Positions 8,333 through 18,235 of a DNA stretch of 64,000 nucleotides are shown one piece after another. The position numbers were made by a program, and so were the translations under genes. This stretch comes from Williamsia soli (lineage in GTDB: Bacteria; Actinomycetota; Actinomycetes; Mycobacteriales; Mycobacteriaceae), in the NCBI RefSeq assembly GCF_017377795.1, contig NZ_JAFRDR010000003.1, positions 682,001-746,000 of the forward strand, written 5' to 3'. The notes beneath the pieces were generated by a model. The model was given only the letters and a program-made list of their open reading frames with translations. It did no database searches and was not told the origin of the DNA. Within the stretch, counting starts at the first letter, position 1; every line of letters begins with the position of its first letter.

Positions 8333-9586
8333 GTGAGTGCACCCACCCCGATTCCGGCGCGGACAGAGGTCTTGGTCGTCGGTGCAGGTCCCGGCGGTTC
8401 GGCTGCCGCCGCTGCGGCAGCCAAGGCCGGCCACGAGGTGACGCTCCTCGACGCCGCAGTGTTTCCCCGCGACAAGACCTGCGGCGACGGACTGACCCCG
8501 CGTGCCATCGCCGAGCTCGACGCACTCGGGCTCGGTGATGCCTTCACCGGCCCGCGGATCGAGGGCCTGGACCTACAGGGCTGGGGCCGACGACAGCAGG
8601 TGCGGTGGCCGCAGGCCTCCGACCACTTCCCCGACTACGGCAGTGCAGTTGCGCGTACCGAGCTCGACGATCGCATTCGTCGCCACGCGCTCGACGCCGG
8701 CGCCACGATGGTGTCCGGGGTCAAGGCCGTGGGCGCCACCATCACCGGCGGCAAAGTCACTGCTGTGCAAGTCAATACAGCGGATGGATCGGACCAGATC
8801 GAGGTCGAGAAGTTGATTGTCGCGGACGGCGTGAAGTCCGCTTTGGGCACGTCACTCGGCCGCGCCTGGCACCGGGGCACCGCATACGGCGTCGCGGCGC
8901 GGGCGTATGTCGAGTCCGGCCGGTGCGACGACCACTGGATGGGTTCGCATCTGGAACTGCGCGACGGCGCCGGGGCGCTGCTACCCGGGTACGGCTGGGT
9001 CTTCCCATTGGGTGCGAAATCGGGTCTGGTGAACATCGGCGTCGGCGCGCTGGCGACCGAAAAACGGCCCGCACACATGGCGCTGCGCCCGATCATCGAG
9101 CATTACACCAACTCTCAACGCGACGATTGGCAGCTCACCGGCCCGCCGGTGCGGATCGCGTCCGCATTGTTGCCGATGGGCGGTGCCGTGAGCAACGTCG
9201 CAGGCGCCAACTGGGTGCTCATCGGCGACGCCGCCGCCTGCGTCAATCCACTCAACGGTGAGGGGATCGACTACGCGCTCGAAACCGCACGATTCGCAGT
9301 GGAAGTCCTTGGCGAGAAGGATCTTTCGGGGCTCTGGCCCAACCTGCTCCGGGAGCGGTACTCGCTGGCGTTCTCGGCGGCCCGCCGGCTCGCAGCGGTG
9401 CTGACGGTCCCCAAGGTGGTTCCGGTGCTGGGCCGTCCGGGCATCCGCTCGGCGGCCCTGATGTCGATGGTCGTGCGGGTGATGGGCAACCTGATCACCG
9501 ACGACGACTCCGACCTGATCGCGCGCGCCTGGCGTACCGCAGGCATCGTCAGCTCGAAGATCGACAGCCGCCCGCCCTTCTCCTGA
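8333..9586 (+). CDS. Geranylgeranyl/menaquinone reductase (MenJ-like)
   Basis: A FAD-dependent reductase of the geranylgeranyl reductase family. The M. tuberculosis homologue Rv0561c (MenJ) saturates one isoprene unit of menaquinone. The 417-residue protein has the FAD site VVGAGPGGSAAA near the N-terminus, CGDGLTPRA, and the second FAD contact LIGDAAACVNPLNGEGIDYA. It ends SRPPFS-like, as the homologue does. GTG at 8333 was chosen because it places the dinucleotide fold about 15 residues in; an ATG at 8312 is an alternative. It is divergent from grcC1 and convergent with menG. Confidence 0.93.
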   Translation: MSAPTPIPARTEVLVVGAGPGGSAAAAAAAKAGHEVTLLDAAVFPRDKTCGDGLTPRAIAELDALGLGDAFTGPRIEGLDLQGWGRRQQVRWPQASDHFPDYGSAVARTELDDRIRRHALDAGATMVSGVKAVGATITGGKVTAVQVNTADGSDQIEVEKLIVADGVKSALGTSLGRAWHRGTAYGVAARAYVESGRCDDHWMGSHLELRDGAGALLPGYGWVFPLGAKSGLVNIGVGALATEKRPAHMALRPIIEHYTNSQRDDWQLTGPPVRIASALLPMGGAVSNVAGANWVLIGDAAACVNPLNGEGIDYALETARFAVEVLGEKDLSGLWPNLLRERYSLAFSAARRLAAVLTVPKVVPVLGRPGIRSAALMSMVVRVMGNLITDDDSDLIARAWRTAGIVSSKIDSRPPFS

Positions 9587-9653
9587 CCCGATCTTGGTGG
9601 GTTTTGGCGAGCATTTCCGCAGGTGAGGTCCGCCAGAACCCACCAATTCCGGG
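9587..9653. repeat. Palindromic repeat family 1, copy 2
   Basis: The second 67-bp copy of the family-1 palindrome, with the same GGTGGGTT...AACCCACC arms. It fills the whole gap between the convergent stop codons of the reductase gene (ends 9586) and menG (ends 9655). The position would suit a bidirectional terminator, but the conservation with copy 1 suggests a dispersed repeat. Confidence 0.85.
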
Positions 9654-9654
9654 T

Positions 9655-10344
9655 CTACCGGGGCTTGATACCGCGGTGCAGAGCAGTGATGCCGAAGGTC
9701 AGGTTTCGCCAGCGGACCTCGTTGAACCCGGCATCGCGCATCCGCTGGGCCAGAGCCGGCTGATCGGGCCATTCGCGAATCGACTCCGCGAGGTAGACGT
9801 ACGCCTCCGGGTTGCTCGACACCTTCGTGGCAACCGCGGGCAACGCCTTCATCAAGTACTCCATGTAGACCACGCGCATCGGGTTGAAGACCGGGGTGGA
9901 GAACTCGCAGATCACCACTCGCCCACCCGGTTTGAGGACCCGGAACAGCTCTGCGAATGCGACGTCGACGTCCGCGACATTGCGCAGCCCGAACGATATC
10001 GTCGCGGCGTCGAACGTTTCGTCGCCGAACGGGAGATGCAGCGCGTCTGCGGCAACCTTCGGGACAGGCCGCCCCGCCCCCGCTTTGAGCATTCCCAGCG
10101 AGAAGTCGGCCGCAATGCACTCGGCGCCCGAGCGGGCCAGCTCGACGGTGGACACAGCTGTTCCCGCCGCGAGGTCGAGGACCACGTCGCCGGGGCCGAG
10201 CGCCAGGGCTTTGCGAGTCGCTGTGCGCCAGCCGCGGTCCTGGCCGAACGAGAGCACCGTGTTGGTCAGGTCGTACCGCCCGGCGACTCCGTCGAACATG
10301 GCGGCGACGTCGGCGGGCTCTTTGGCCAGCGATGCACGTGACAT
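9655..10344 (-). CDS. menG: Demethylmenaquinone methyltransferase
   Basis: It methylates demethylmenaquinone in the last step of menaquinone synthesis, using SAM. The 229-residue protein has [20 protein letters not shown] motif [15 protein letters not shown], and the UbiE/COQ5 signatures [12 protein letters not shown] and [17 protein letters not shown] at 10342-10344 matches the MSRA(A/S)L start of Rv0558; a GTG 9 bases further up is less likely. It lies downstream of the mannosyltransferase gene on the same strand. Confidence 0.95.
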   Translation of the reverse strand: MSRASLAKEPADVAAMFDGVAGRYDLTNTVLSFGQDRGWRTATRKALALGPGDVVLDLAAGTAVSTVELARSGAECIAADFSLGMLKAGAGRPVPKVAADALHLPFGDETFDAATISFGLRNVADVDVAFAELFRVLKPGGRVVICEFSTPVFNPMRVVYMEYLMKALPAVATKVSSNPEAYVYLAESIREWPDQPALAQRMRDAGFNEVRWRNLTFGITALHRGIKPR

Positions 10345-10370
10345 GAGAGCCACGCTACCGCGTCGCGACC

Positions 10371-11528
10371 CTAGGCCGACCGGCGCGCAACCAGATCCCG
10401 GCCGAGCACCGCGTCGTAGTGCCCCAGTAGCTGATCGCTGATGGCCGACCAGGTGCGTCCCTGTACCCAGCGGCGCGCGGCTGAGCCGAACTCGGCGCGA
10501 ACCCCCGCGTCCTGAAGAGTCCCCACAGCATCGACGAGGCGCTCCGAGAACCCCTCTACCGGAAGAAGATAGCCGGTCCGGAAGTGCCCGATCAGGTCCC
10601 GCGGACCACCGGCGTCCGGTCCGATGGCCGGGACCCCGCTGGCCATCGCCTCTTGTACGGCCTGGCAGAACGTCTCGTGTTCGCCGGCGTGCACGAACAC
10701 GTCGAGACTGGCGTAGGCGCGGGCGAGGTCGAGGCCACGCAGTTCACCGGTGAAGACAGCGTCCGGCATCACCTGCTCCAGTCGGGCGCGTTCGGGTCCG
10801 CCGCCGACGATCACGAGTTGCACGTCACTGCGACCGGACAGGATCGCGAGCCGTTCCACATGCTTCTCCGGTGCGAGCCGGCCCACGAATCCGACGATCA
10901 ACTTGCCGTCCGGACTCCATTGGGCGCGCAATTCCTCGTCGCGGCGCCCAGGATTGAATCGTTCGGCATCAACACCGCGCCCCCACTGGAAGACTCGCGG
11001 AATACCCTGATCACGAAGGGCTTTCACCGAAACCGTCGACGGTGCCAGCGTCCGGTCGCAGGCACTGTGCAGCTTGCGGGTCCATGCCCAGGCCGCCCGG
11101 GTGCCGAGCTTCATGCCATAGCTCGCCGCGAATCCGGCGACGTCGGTCTGGAACACCCCGACCGCGGGAACGTCCAGTCGACGTGCGGCCGCAGCACCGG
11201 CCGCTCCGACCACGAACGGCGACGCGAGATGGACGATGTCGGGCTGGAAATCGGCGAGAACCCGGAACATCGACGGCGCCGGCACACCGACCGGCAACGA
11301 ACTCACCTTGGGCACCATCACCGACGGGATGTAGTGGACGTCGGCACCGGTCACCCGACTCGGCCCCGAGGTGTCGCGGTCGGTTCGCCGCATCGACCAC
11401 GGCGTATCGGGCGCGACGATGATCGCCTCGTGTCCGGTGTGGTCGAAGTGCTCGGCCACCCGCAGGACGGAGTTGACGACGCCATTCACGTTCGGGAGAA
11501 AACTCTCGGACACAATTGCCACTCGCAC
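10371..11528 (-). CDS. mgtA: GT4 mannosyltransferase, MgtA-like
   Basis: A GDP-mannose-dependent GT-B glycosyltransferase. Its homologue (Rv0557; MgtA of Corynebacterium) mannosylates a glucuronosyl-diacylglycerol anchor that feeds a lipomannan-like glycolipid. The 385-residue protein starts [17 protein letters not shown] and has the GT4 features [12 protein letters not shown] and the C-terminal [20 protein letters not shown] (EX7E). The gene order menG-mgtA-Rv0556-menD is the same as in M. tuberculosis. The acceptor is inferred from homology only. Confidence 0.88.
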   Translation of the reverse strand: MRVAIVSESFLPNVNGVVNSVLRVAEHFDHTGHEAIIVAPDTPWSMRRTDRDTSGPSRVTGADVHYIPSVMVPKVSSLPVGVPAPSMFRVLADFQPDIVHLASPFVVGAAGAAAARRLDVPAVGVFQTDVAGFAASYGMKLGTRAAWAWTRKLHSACDRTLAPSTVSVKALRDQGIPRVFQWGRGVDAERFNPGRRDEELRAQWSPDGKLIVGFVGRLAPEKHVERLAILSGRSDVQLVIVGGGPERARLEQVMPDAVFTGELRGLDLARAYASLDVFVHAGEHETFCQAVQEAMASGVPAIGPDAGGPRDLIGHFRTGYLLPVEGFSERLVDAVGTLQDAGVRAEFGSAARRWVQGRTWSAISDQLLGHYDAVLGRDLVARRSA

Positions 11529-11554
11529 GATGCCCAGTGTGGGCAGGGCACATG

Positions 11555-12043
11555 TCAGGAGGTCTTCGTCGCCGTGACCTGTGGTGGAACCTCGGATGAA
11601 CGTCCCTTGTCGGGCTCCACTCCGGTGCCCTTGCGCCGGGAGACCTCAGCGAAGAGGACCATGAGCGCACCGATGACGAGGTACGAATAGATCAGCACCG
11701 ACAGCGCAGGCACGATCGCCAGGCTTGCGTTTCGACCAGCGACCCGCACCAGTTCGGGACTCGCCCGCGAGTACTCGATACTGATCCGCTGTCCCTCTGC
11801 CAGCCGCCCCGGGTAGAAGACACCGAGGCGGGGGCTGTGGAACATGCCGTCCGGGGTGGAGAAGTTGACGGTGGCCTTCGTCGGGGTCGCACTGACCACC
11901 TCGGCCACGGCGGTCGCCTCGTCCTGGTTGATGAGGATGTCGTTGCGGTACGTCCCGGCCACCATGATCGCCATCATGATGGTGATGATCACTCCCAGCG
12001 AGATCAGGCCGAGTTGAACTCGGCGCAGAACGGTGGGAGACAT
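11555..12043 (-). CDS. DUF3592-like membrane protein (Rv0556 homologue)
   Basis: A 162-residue membrane protein with two helices (about residues 10-32 and 108-131) enclosing an extracytoplasmic beta-rich segment containing VNFSTPDG and [11 protein letters not shown]. This layout is typical of DUF3592 proteins, whose function is unknown. The position between the mannosyltransferase gene and menD matches Rv0556. It starts at ATG 12041-12043. No catalytic motif is visible. Confidence 0.8.
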   Translation of the reverse strand: MSPTVLRRVQLGLISLGVIITIMMAIMVAGTYRNDILINQDEATAVAEVVSATPTKATVNFSTPDGMFHSPRLGVFYPGRLAEGQRISIEYSRASPELVRVAGRNASLAIVPALSVLIYSYLVIGALMVLFAEVSRRKGTGVEPDKGRSSEVPPQVTATKTS

Positions 12044-12104
12044 GACGCCACAATAGTCAACCGGTCATCGACGCCCCAATCCATCGCGGTGATCGGTCGG
12101 GCGA

Positions 12105-13742
12105 TCACAACCTCGCGCGGATCGCGGCGTGCAGCGACCGCAGCCGGGACCGGTCGGTGCGAACTTCGATCACTTCGATCCCCTCACTCGGGGCGTTGAG
12201 CACTGCGGGCAGCTCCGCCAACGTGACCACCCGGTGCGGGGTGCCGAAGCCGGCGCAGACCGCGGCGAGGTCGGTGTGATGAGGGGTGCCGAAGACGCGC
12301 TCGTACGCACCGAGGTAATCCTTGCCCTCGAACCTCGGATCGCCCTGTTCGAGGAGCCCGAAGATGCCGCCGCCGTCGTCGTTGGCGACGACGATCGTCA
12401 GGCGACGCGGACGTGGTTCGGCCGGACCGATCAGCAGTCCGGTCGCGTCGTGCACAAAGGTGAGGTCGCCCATCAGCGCGACGGTCCGCACATCGGCGGC
12501 GAGCGCGGCACCGATGGCGGTCGAGACGTTGCCGTCGATCCCCGCGACCCCGCGATTGGAGAGCACGCGCACGTCGGCGCCCACGTGACCGGCCAGCGCA
12601 ACGTCGCGGATGGGGTTCGATGCCCCCACCACCAGCTGCTCACCGGGGGCCATCGCGGCGCTCACCACCTTCGCCACGTGCAATCCGGTGACGTGTTCGG
12701 ACTGCTCCAGCTCTACATCCACCGCGCTCACCGCACGCTGGTGCGCCTGCGCGCACGACTTGATCCACGCCTCGTCGGGTTCACCGCTGGTCACTGCCCG
12801 CGATCCGGTGGCCAGGACGTTGCCGGACACATCCGGCCAGCGCGGGCCGGTGGTCAGCGCGTACACCCGCACCTCGGGGTCGGCGAGCAGGGTCGACACC
12901 TGTCGATGCAGCGTCGGGCGACCGCAGATGATGGCCTGGGTCGGACGGAGCGCCGACAATGCCAAGGGGTGCAACGGATTCTGTGGCGCCGGCGCGGTGG
13001 GTTCCGCGACGGTCGGCAGCGCGGCGAGTTCGGGCAGACAACCGGCACCGTGACCCGAGACCACCACGGTCGGTTCGGTGATGTCGATCTCGACGGGCAC
13101 ATCGAGCTTGCCGACGGCGGTGACGGTCCATGGCGCACCGCCAGGACGTCCGGAGTACTCGCCGAGATCGTCGGTGGGTGCGACCCCGGCGTCGGGTACC
13201 AGCGGCTCACGTAGCGGGATGTCGAACTGGACCGGTCCGGCATTACCGGTCCGGGCGCCGCGTGCCGCGGCCAGGACGCGGCCCACGCCCGAACGCCACT
13301 GACTGTTGGTGTCGAGGTTCTGCTCGGCCAGCCCGAGGCTGATCGCGGCGCGCACCTGGGTGCCGAAGATCCCGAACTGTTCGATGGTCTGGTTCGCGCC
13401 CGACCCCAGCAGCTCGTAGGGCCTGTTCGCACTGACGACGATCAGTGGCTGGCGTGCGTAATTTGCCTCGAACACGGCCGGACTCATGTTCGCCACCGCA
13501 GTACCGCTGGTCATCACAATGGGAACGGGCTGGCCGGACGCGATGGCGAGCCCCAGGGCGAGATACCCGGCGGTGCGCTCGTCGACCCGGACATGCAAGC
13601 GCAGTCGACCCGCGGCATCGGCCGCATGCAGCGCGAATGCGAACGGGGCGTTCCGCGACCCCGGACACAACACGGCGTCCCGGACCCCACCGCGGATCAT
13701 CTCGTCGACGATCACTCGGGCCTGCAGGGTCGAAGGGTTCAT
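12105..13742 (-). CDS. menD: SEPHCHC synthase MenD
   Basis: MenD is the ThDP enzyme that adds 2-oxoglutarate to isochorismate, the first committed step of menaquinone synthesis. The 545-residue protein has the N-terminal [14 protein letters not shown] segment with the catalytic Glu, the ThDP/metal motif [11 protein letters not shown], and the middle domain. The start is ATG at 13740-13742. Together with menG, a polyprenyl synthase and a MenJ-like reductase it forms the quinone block of this window. Confidence 0.95.
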   Translation of the reverse strand: MNPSTLQARVIVDEMIRGGVRDAVLCPGSRNAPFAFALHAADAAGRLRLHVRVDERTAGYLALGLAIASGQPVPIVMTSGTAVANMSPAVFEANYARQPLIVVSANRPYELLGSGANQTIEQFGIFGTQVRAAISLGLAEQNLDTNSQWRSGVGRVLAAARGARTGNAGPVQFDIPLREPLVPDAGVAPTDDLGEYSGRPGGAPWTVTAVGKLDVPVEIDITEPTVVVSGHGAGCLPELAALPTVAEPTAPAPQNPLHPLALSALRPTQAIICGRPTLHRQVSTLLADPEVRVYALTTGPRWPDVSGNVLATGSRAVTSGEPDEAWIKSCAQAHQRAVSAVDVELEQSEHVTGLHVAKVVSAAMAPGEQLVVGASNPIRDVALAGHVGADVRVLSNRGVAGIDGNVSTAIGAALAADVRTVALMGDLTFVHDATGLLIGPAEPRPRRLTIVVANDDGGGIFGLLEQGDPRFEGKDYLGAYERVFGTPHHTDLAAVCAGFGTPHRVVTLAELPAVLNAPSEGIEVIEVRTDRSRLRSLHAAIRARL

Positions 13743-13802
13743 CAGACCAGGCTAGCCTCGCGCCTGTCGTGGTCGCGATCACATGACCTGCAGGTCACCG
13801 CA

Positions 13803-14450
13803 TCAGACTTTCCGCAGCACCGCGTGGGTCACTGTCTCGGACGGCACGAACTCGGCGACCTCGAAACCCGCCGGCCACCCGGCGTCCAGGCCGTCGAAGA
13901 TACGTTCCCCGCCACCGATCACCACCGGTGAGATGACCAGATGAAGCTCATCGACCAATCCTGCTGCCAGGTACTGGCGGATCGCAGACGCTCCGCCGCC
14001 GAGCCGCACGTCGGCGCCGTCGGCCGCATCGAACGCCTGCTCCAGCGCGCTGTGGATACCGTCGTCGACGAAATTGAAGGTGGTGCCGCCCTTCATGGGC
14101 AGCGGGTCACGCGGATAGTGGGTCAACACGAAGACGGGGTGACCGTATGGAGGGGTGTCGCCCCACCATCCCTGCCAGCCGCTGTCGTCCCACTCGTCAC
14201 GGATAGGACCGAACATGTTGCGTCCCATGATGGTTGCGCCGATCCCGTTGTCACCACGCTCCAGGTAGTCGTTGTCGAGCCCTTCCGAACCACCTTCCTG
14301 GCCGATCATCGCTCGGCCGAACTTGGTGTCGAACACCCAGGAGTGCAATTTTTCTGTTCCGGCGCCCATCGGCGCGTCAGCAGTCTGGTCCGGCCCGGCC
14401 ATGAACCCGTCCAAAGACATCGTGATGTTGTGCACTCGCAGTTTCGCCAT
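13803..14450 (-). CDS. RibD C-terminal/DHFR-like reductase
   Basis: A 215-residue protein of the RibD C-terminal (dihydrofolate-reductase-like) fold, which binds NAD(P)H. It begins MAKLRVHNITMSLDGFMAGPDQT and has TIMGRNMFGPIRDEW, TFNFVDDGI and DVRLGGGASAIRQYL (the nucleotide-binding loop), and a GGGERIFDG C-terminal element. Such proteins are common in actinobacteria and mostly uncharacterised. It is a single gene, convergent neither with an obvious operon nor with riboflavin genes. Confidence 0.85.
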   Translation of the reverse strand: MAKLRVHNITMSLDGFMAGPDQTADAPMGAGTEKLHSWVFDTKFGRAMIGQEGGSEGLDNDYLERGDNGIGATIMGRNMFGPIRDEWDDSGWQGWWGDTPPYGHPVFVLTHYPRDPLPMKGGTTFNFVDDGIHSALEQAFDAADGADVRLGGGASAIRQYLAAGLVDELHLVISPVVIGGGERIFDGLDAGWPAGFEVAEFVPSETVTHAVLRKV

Positions 14451-14569
14451 GGACTGTCCCCTTCGTCACTTTCGTCGTTGTCGATGAGTTTGACACCTCC
14501 CACCGACGAAACTCATCGATGCAGCGCGCCACAGGGCAACCACTCCGCAGCACGGGTACCGTCGAACCC

Positions 14570-15307
14570 GTGATTGGCCTACCCGATTCCGTCACCGCAC
14601 TTCTCTTCGATCTCGACGGTGTCCTCACCAGTACTGCAGTCGTACACAGTCAGGCCTGGACACAGGCCTTCGATTCGTTCCTGGCCGGGTACCCCGACGT
14701 CACCGACGAGCAACGGCGACCCTTCAGCCAGGACGACTACCTCACCTACGTGGACGGACGATCCCGGGACGACGGCATCGTCAGCTTCTTGCAGTCCCGG
14801 AACATCGCCTTGCCGACACAGAGCGACACCGGGGCGTCGGTGACCGCTATCGGCGATGCGAAGAACAAGCTGTTCCTCGAACTCCTGGACAAGGACGGTG
14901 CCGAGGCCTACTCCGACGCCGTGACGTATGTGAGAGCAGCTCAGGAGGTCTCGTTGCAGATCGCGGTGGTGACGTCGTCGAAGAACGGCGAACAGATCTT
15001 GGAGGCAACCGGATTGAGCCCGTTTGTCGTCGCCCGTGTCGACGGGAAGGTGATCGCCGAACGTGGGCTCGCCGGGAAACCGGCACCCGACTCGTTCTTG
15101 GCCGGGGCCGCTGCGCTGGGGGTGCCACCGGAGAAGGCCGCGGTCTTCGAAGATGCGGTGTCCGGGGTGCAGGCCGGGCATGCGGGCGGTTTCGGATATG
15201 TGGTCGGGGTCGATCGAACCGGAGGTGACACCCATGCGAGCAACCTCCGCAGCGGAGGCGCCGATGTCGTGGTCACCGCCCTCACCGACCTGCTGAAGCC
15301 CGCATGA
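14570..15307 (+). CDS. HAD hydrolase, beta-phosphoglucomutase-like
   Basis: A HAD-superfamily sugar phosphomutase that would interconvert beta-glucose-1-phosphate and glucose-6-phosphate. It has the nucleophile motif LLFDLDGVL (first Asp), the cap region DYLTYVDG, VVTSSKN (motif II), GKPAPDSFL (motif III) and VFEDAVSGV (motif IV). It aligns with Rv3400. GTG at 14570 gives 245 residues; ATG at 14519 would add 17. Its stop overlaps the ATG of the GH65 gene (ATGA), so the two are translationally coupled. The pair would send phosphorolysis-derived beta-glucose-1-phosphate into glycolysis. Confidence 0.9.
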   Translation: MIGLPDSVTALLFDLDGVLTSTAVVHSQAWTQAFDSFLAGYPDVTDEQRRPFSQDDYLTYVDGRSRDDGIVSFLQSRNIALPTQSDTGASVTAIGDAKNKLFLELLDKDGAEAYSDAVTYVRAAQEVSLQIAVVTSSKNGEQILEATGLSPFVVARVDGKVIAERGLAGKPAPDSFLAGAAALGVPPEKAAVFEDAVSGVQAGHAGGFGYVVGVDRTGGDTHASNLRSGGADVVVTALTDLLKPA

Positions 15308-17649
15308 GGCTCGCGGGATTCGAGGTCGCGCCCTGGCACCTGTCGTGGAGGGGTACCGATCCCGACGCGATGGCCGCGATCGAGTCGATCTTCGCGCTGT
15401 CGAACGGACACATCGGCTTGCGCGCGAACCTCGAGGAGGGTGAGCCGGTCTTCAATCCGGGCACCTACCTCAACGGTTTCTACGAGCAGCGTGAATTGCC
15501 CTATGCCGAAGGCGGTTACGGTTATCCCGAGGACGGCCAGACGGTTGTCAACGTGACCAACGGCAAGATCATCAGATTGCTGGTCGAAGACGAGCCGATG
15601 GACATGCGGTACGGGAACGCCGACGAGCACGAGTGGAAGCTCGATTTCCGGGCAGGCACTCTGGAGCGCGTCACCGACTGGACCTCACCCACCGGCCGAA
15701 AGGTCCGGGTGCGCTCGACGCGCCTGGTCTCGTTCACCGAACGCGCCATCGCCGCCATCCGATACGAGGTCGAACCGCTCGACCTGGAGATGGAAATCGT
15801 GGTGCAGTCGGACCTCCTGGCGAACGAGGACGTCCCGCGGCCGGGCAACGATCCGCGACTGGCCGCCGCTCTCGATCGGCCACTGGTCGGCGACTTCGCC
15901 GAAGCGAAGGGTCACCGCGGAGTTCTCGGTCACCACACAAAAGAGTCCGGACTGCGCATGGCAGCCGGCATGGATCACGAACTGTTCGGCACCAATTCGG
16001 TCAACTGCGAAATCCTCAGTGACGACCTCGCCCGACTCACGGTGACGGCGAAAGTCCAAGCAGGGCAGAAGTTCACTGTTGTGAAGTATCTGTCCTACGG
16101 GTGGTCGAGCCAGCGGTCGCCGTCGGCGCTGCGCGCGCAGGTCGATGCCGCGCTGGCCACCGCACTGGACAACGGCTGGGATGAACTCCTGGCCCGCCAG
16201 CGCCAGTACCTCGACGACTTCTGGCGCTCGGCCGACGTCACCCTCGACGGCGATGCCGAACTGCAGCAGGCGGTACGGTTCGCGCTCTTCCACGTGCTGC
16301 AGGCCGGGGCCCGCGGGGAGACCCGCGCGATCCCGGGCAAGGGCCTCACCGGCCCCGGCTACGACGGACATGCGTTCTGGGACACCGAGACCTACGTGCT
16401 GCCGGTCCTCACCTATACGGTGCCCGCGGCCGCGGCGGACGCGCTGCGGTGGCGGCACTCGACGCTGGACAAGGCCAAGGCCAGGGCCATCGAATTGGGG
16501 CAGGTCGGCGCGATGTTCCCGTGGCGCTCCATCAACGGTGACGAGTGTTCGAGCTACTGGCCCGCCGGTAGCGCCGCCGTCCACGTCAACGCCGACATCG
16601 CCCACGCGGTGTCGCAGTACATCGCCGCGACCGGCGACGAACAGTTCGAGCTCGGGCAAGGCGTGGAACTGTTGATCGAGACCGCGAGATCGTGGGCCTC
16701 CCTCGGCCACCACGACCTGCGCGGCGATTTCCGCATCGACGGCGTGACCGGGCCCGATGAGTACTCGGCGGTCGCCAACAACAATGTCTTCACCAACCTG
16801 ATGGCGCAGAAGAACTTTCGGGATGCGGCGGACGCCTGCGAGAAGCATCCGGCCACCGCCCGCCACCACGGGGTCGACGACGAGGAGACGGCGTACTGGC
16901 GCGATTGCGCCGACCGGATGCTGGTGGTGTTCGATCCCGCCCTGGGCGTCCATCAGCAATCCGAGTCGTTCACCCGGCAGGCGTTGTGGGACTTCGAGAA
17001 CACCCCGAAAGAGAACTATCCACTGCTGTTGCACTATCCGTATCAGGATCTGTACCGCAAGCAGGTCGTCAAACAGGCCGACCTGGTGCTGGCGATGTAC
17101 CTCCGTGGCGACGCGTTCACCCCGGAACAGAAGCTCAAGAACTTCGACTACTACGACCCGATCACCGTGCGGGACTCGTCGCTGTCGGCGTGTGCGCAAT
17201 CGATCGTCGCGGCCGAGGTCGGCTATCTCGACCTCGCGTACGACTACTTCGCCGAAGCAGCCCTGACCGATCTGCACGACCTGCATCACAACGCTTCGAG
17301 TGGTCTGCACATCGCCTCACTCGCCGGGACCTGGCTGTGCTGTGTTGCTGGTTTCGGTGGAATGCGCGACCACAACGGGTCGATCACATTCGCGCCGCGG
17401 CTGCCGGCCCGTCTGCATGGACTGACGTTCCGCCTGTCCGTGCGCGACCGGTGCATCGAGGTCCGGGTGCGGGCGGACGAAGCGACGTATCAACTCACCT
17501 ATGGCGAACCGATGGAGTTGCGGCATCACGGCACGCCCTTCACGGTGCATTCCGGCGAGACCGTGCTGCCGATCCCGACACTGCACCATCGCGAGCCCCC
17601 GCAGCAGCCCCGCCACTGCGAGCCGTATCAGCGGGAAAGCCCTCGGTGA
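15304..17649 (+). CDS. GH65 disaccharide phosphorylase (Rv3401-like)
   Basis: A glycoside hydrolase family 65 enzyme (maltose, trehalose or kojibiose phosphorylase type) that cleaves an alpha-glucoside with phosphate to give beta-glucose-1-phosphate. The 781-residue protein has the N-terminal beta-sandwich (about 1-250), an (alpha/alpha)6 barrel with GHAFWDTETYVLPVL, and GVTGPDEYSA, whose Glu (about residue 486) is the general acid. A C-terminal domain follows. The beta-phosphoglucomutase gene overlaps its start, exactly as Rv3400-Rv3401. The substrate is not resolvable; trehalose or maltose are the usual candidates. Its stop codon lies inside a palindromic repeat. Confidence 0.9.
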   Translation: MRLAGFEVAPWHLSWRGTDPDAMAAIESIFALSNGHIGLRANLEEGEPVFNPGTYLNGFYEQRELPYAEGGYGYPEDGQTVVNVTNGKIIRLLVEDEPMDMRYGNADEHEWKLDFRAGTLERVTDWTSPTGRKVRVRSTRLVSFTERAIAAIRYEVEPLDLEMEIVVQSDLLANEDVPRPGNDPRLAAALDRPLVGDFAEAKGHRGVLGHHTKESGLRMAAGMDHELFGTNSVNCEILSDDLARLTVTAKVQAGQKFTVVKYLSYGWSSQRSPSALRAQVDAALATALDNGWDELLARQRQYLDDFWRSADVTLDGDAELQQAVRFALFHVLQAGARGETRAIPGKGLTGPGYDGHAFWDTETYVLPVLTYTVPAAAADALRWRHSTLDKAKARAIELGQVGAMFPWRSINGDECSSYWPAGSAAVHVNADIAHAVSQYIAATGDEQFELGQGVELLIETARSWASLGHHDLRGDFRIDGVTGPDEYSAVANNNVFTNLMAQKNFRDAADACEKHPATARHHGVDDEETAYWRDCADRMLVVFDPALGVHQQSESFTRQALWDFENTPKENYPLLLHYPYQDLYRKQVVKQADLVLAMYLRGDAFTPEQKLKNFDYYDPITVRDSSLSACAQSIVAAEVGYLDLAYDYFAEAALTDLHDLHHNASSGLHIASLAGTWLCCVAGFGGMRDHNGSITFAPRLPARLHGLTFRLSVRDRCIEVRVRADEATYQLTYGEPMELRHHGTPFTVHSGETVLPIPTLHHREPPQQPRHCEPYQRESPR

Positions 17650-17719
17650 AGTTCGTCCCCCTCGCCGCTCTCCGAGGGTCTATCTTCCTCGCCTACCCGT
17701 CCTCGGGCTGAGCTTCACC
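17645..17719. repeat. Palindromic repeat family 3, solo copy
   Basis: A 75-bp palindrome with outer arms GGTGAAGTTCGTCCC (17645-17659) and GGGCTGAGCTTCACC (17705-17719), and a central TCCGAGGGTCTATCTTCCTCG hairpin. The central part is shared with the copies at 51733-51809 and 52636-52712. It overlaps the stop codons of both the GH65 gene (17647-17649) and the convergent MarR gene (17693-17695). Confidence 0.7.
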
Positions 17720-18166
17720 ACCGGTTTCTGCGAGCCGCCGCAGCACCGGGATGCAGAGCATCAGTAGCCCACGCTCGGTGTCGGGGAGAGTGTTGAGCGC
17801 CTGGGCCAGCCACTCATCACGTTGACGACGATCCGACGCCAGCAGAGGGTGGGCGTCCTCTGTCAGTTCGACGAGCTGACGACGCCGGTCTTCGGGGTCG
17901 GCGCGGCGGGTGATGAGGCCGAGCTCTTCGAGCCTGTTCATGCTCAGCGTCAGAGACTGCACCTTCACCTGCGCACGTTCGGCCAGTTCGGCCACGGTAC
18001 TGACGCCGTGGCGGTCCAGGTCCCCGAGGATTCCGACCTGCGTCATCGTCATCCCGTGCGCCGGCCGGTGGCGTCGGGCCTGGCGGGTCACGGCCATCAT
18101 TGCCTCGCGCAACGACGTGGCCTCTTCGGTGCCGACAGACCACAGGTGAACCCCTGATTCAGACAT
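17693..18166 (-). CDS. MarR-family transcriptional regulator
   Basis: A 157-residue winged-helix MarR repressor. Visible features are the dimerisation helix EATSLREAMMAVTRQ, the recognition helix region STVAELAERAQVKVQSLTLSMNRLEELGLITRRADPEDRR (wing with DPEDRR), and the C-terminal helices. ATG at 18164-18166 is the start. It is divergent from an AbrB-type membrane protein across a 69-bp gap holding a 7-bp inverted repeat, so control of that gene and itself is likely but inferred. Confidence 0.9.
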   Translation of the reverse strand: MSESGVHLWSVGTEEATSLREAMMAVTRQARRHRPAHGMTMTQVGILGDLDRHGVSTVAELAERAQVKVQSLTLSMNRLEELGLITRRADPEDRRRQLVELTEDAHPLLASDRRQRDEWLAQALNTLPDTERGLLMLCIPVLRRLAETGGEAQPEDG

Positions 18167-18178
18167 ACCAAGACAATA

Positions 18179-18226
18179 CTTGCTATCTGTCGCTATTTGT
18201 CCAGTTCGCGAGTGACGATTAGCAAG
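18179..18226. promoter_or_regulatory. Possible MarR operator in divergent gap
   Basis: A perfect 7-bp inverted repeat, CTTGCTA (18179-18185) and TAGCAAG (18220-18226), lies between the divergent marR and membrane-protein starts. The spacing of 34 bases is longer than usual for a single MarR site, so it could be two half-sites or chance. Confidence 0.3.
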
Positions 18227-18235
18227 CGTAGACTC

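Noticed and set aside
15685-17310. 541-codon open frame on the minus strand
   Set aside because: Antisense to the GH65 gene, composition typical of a shadow frame, no motif.
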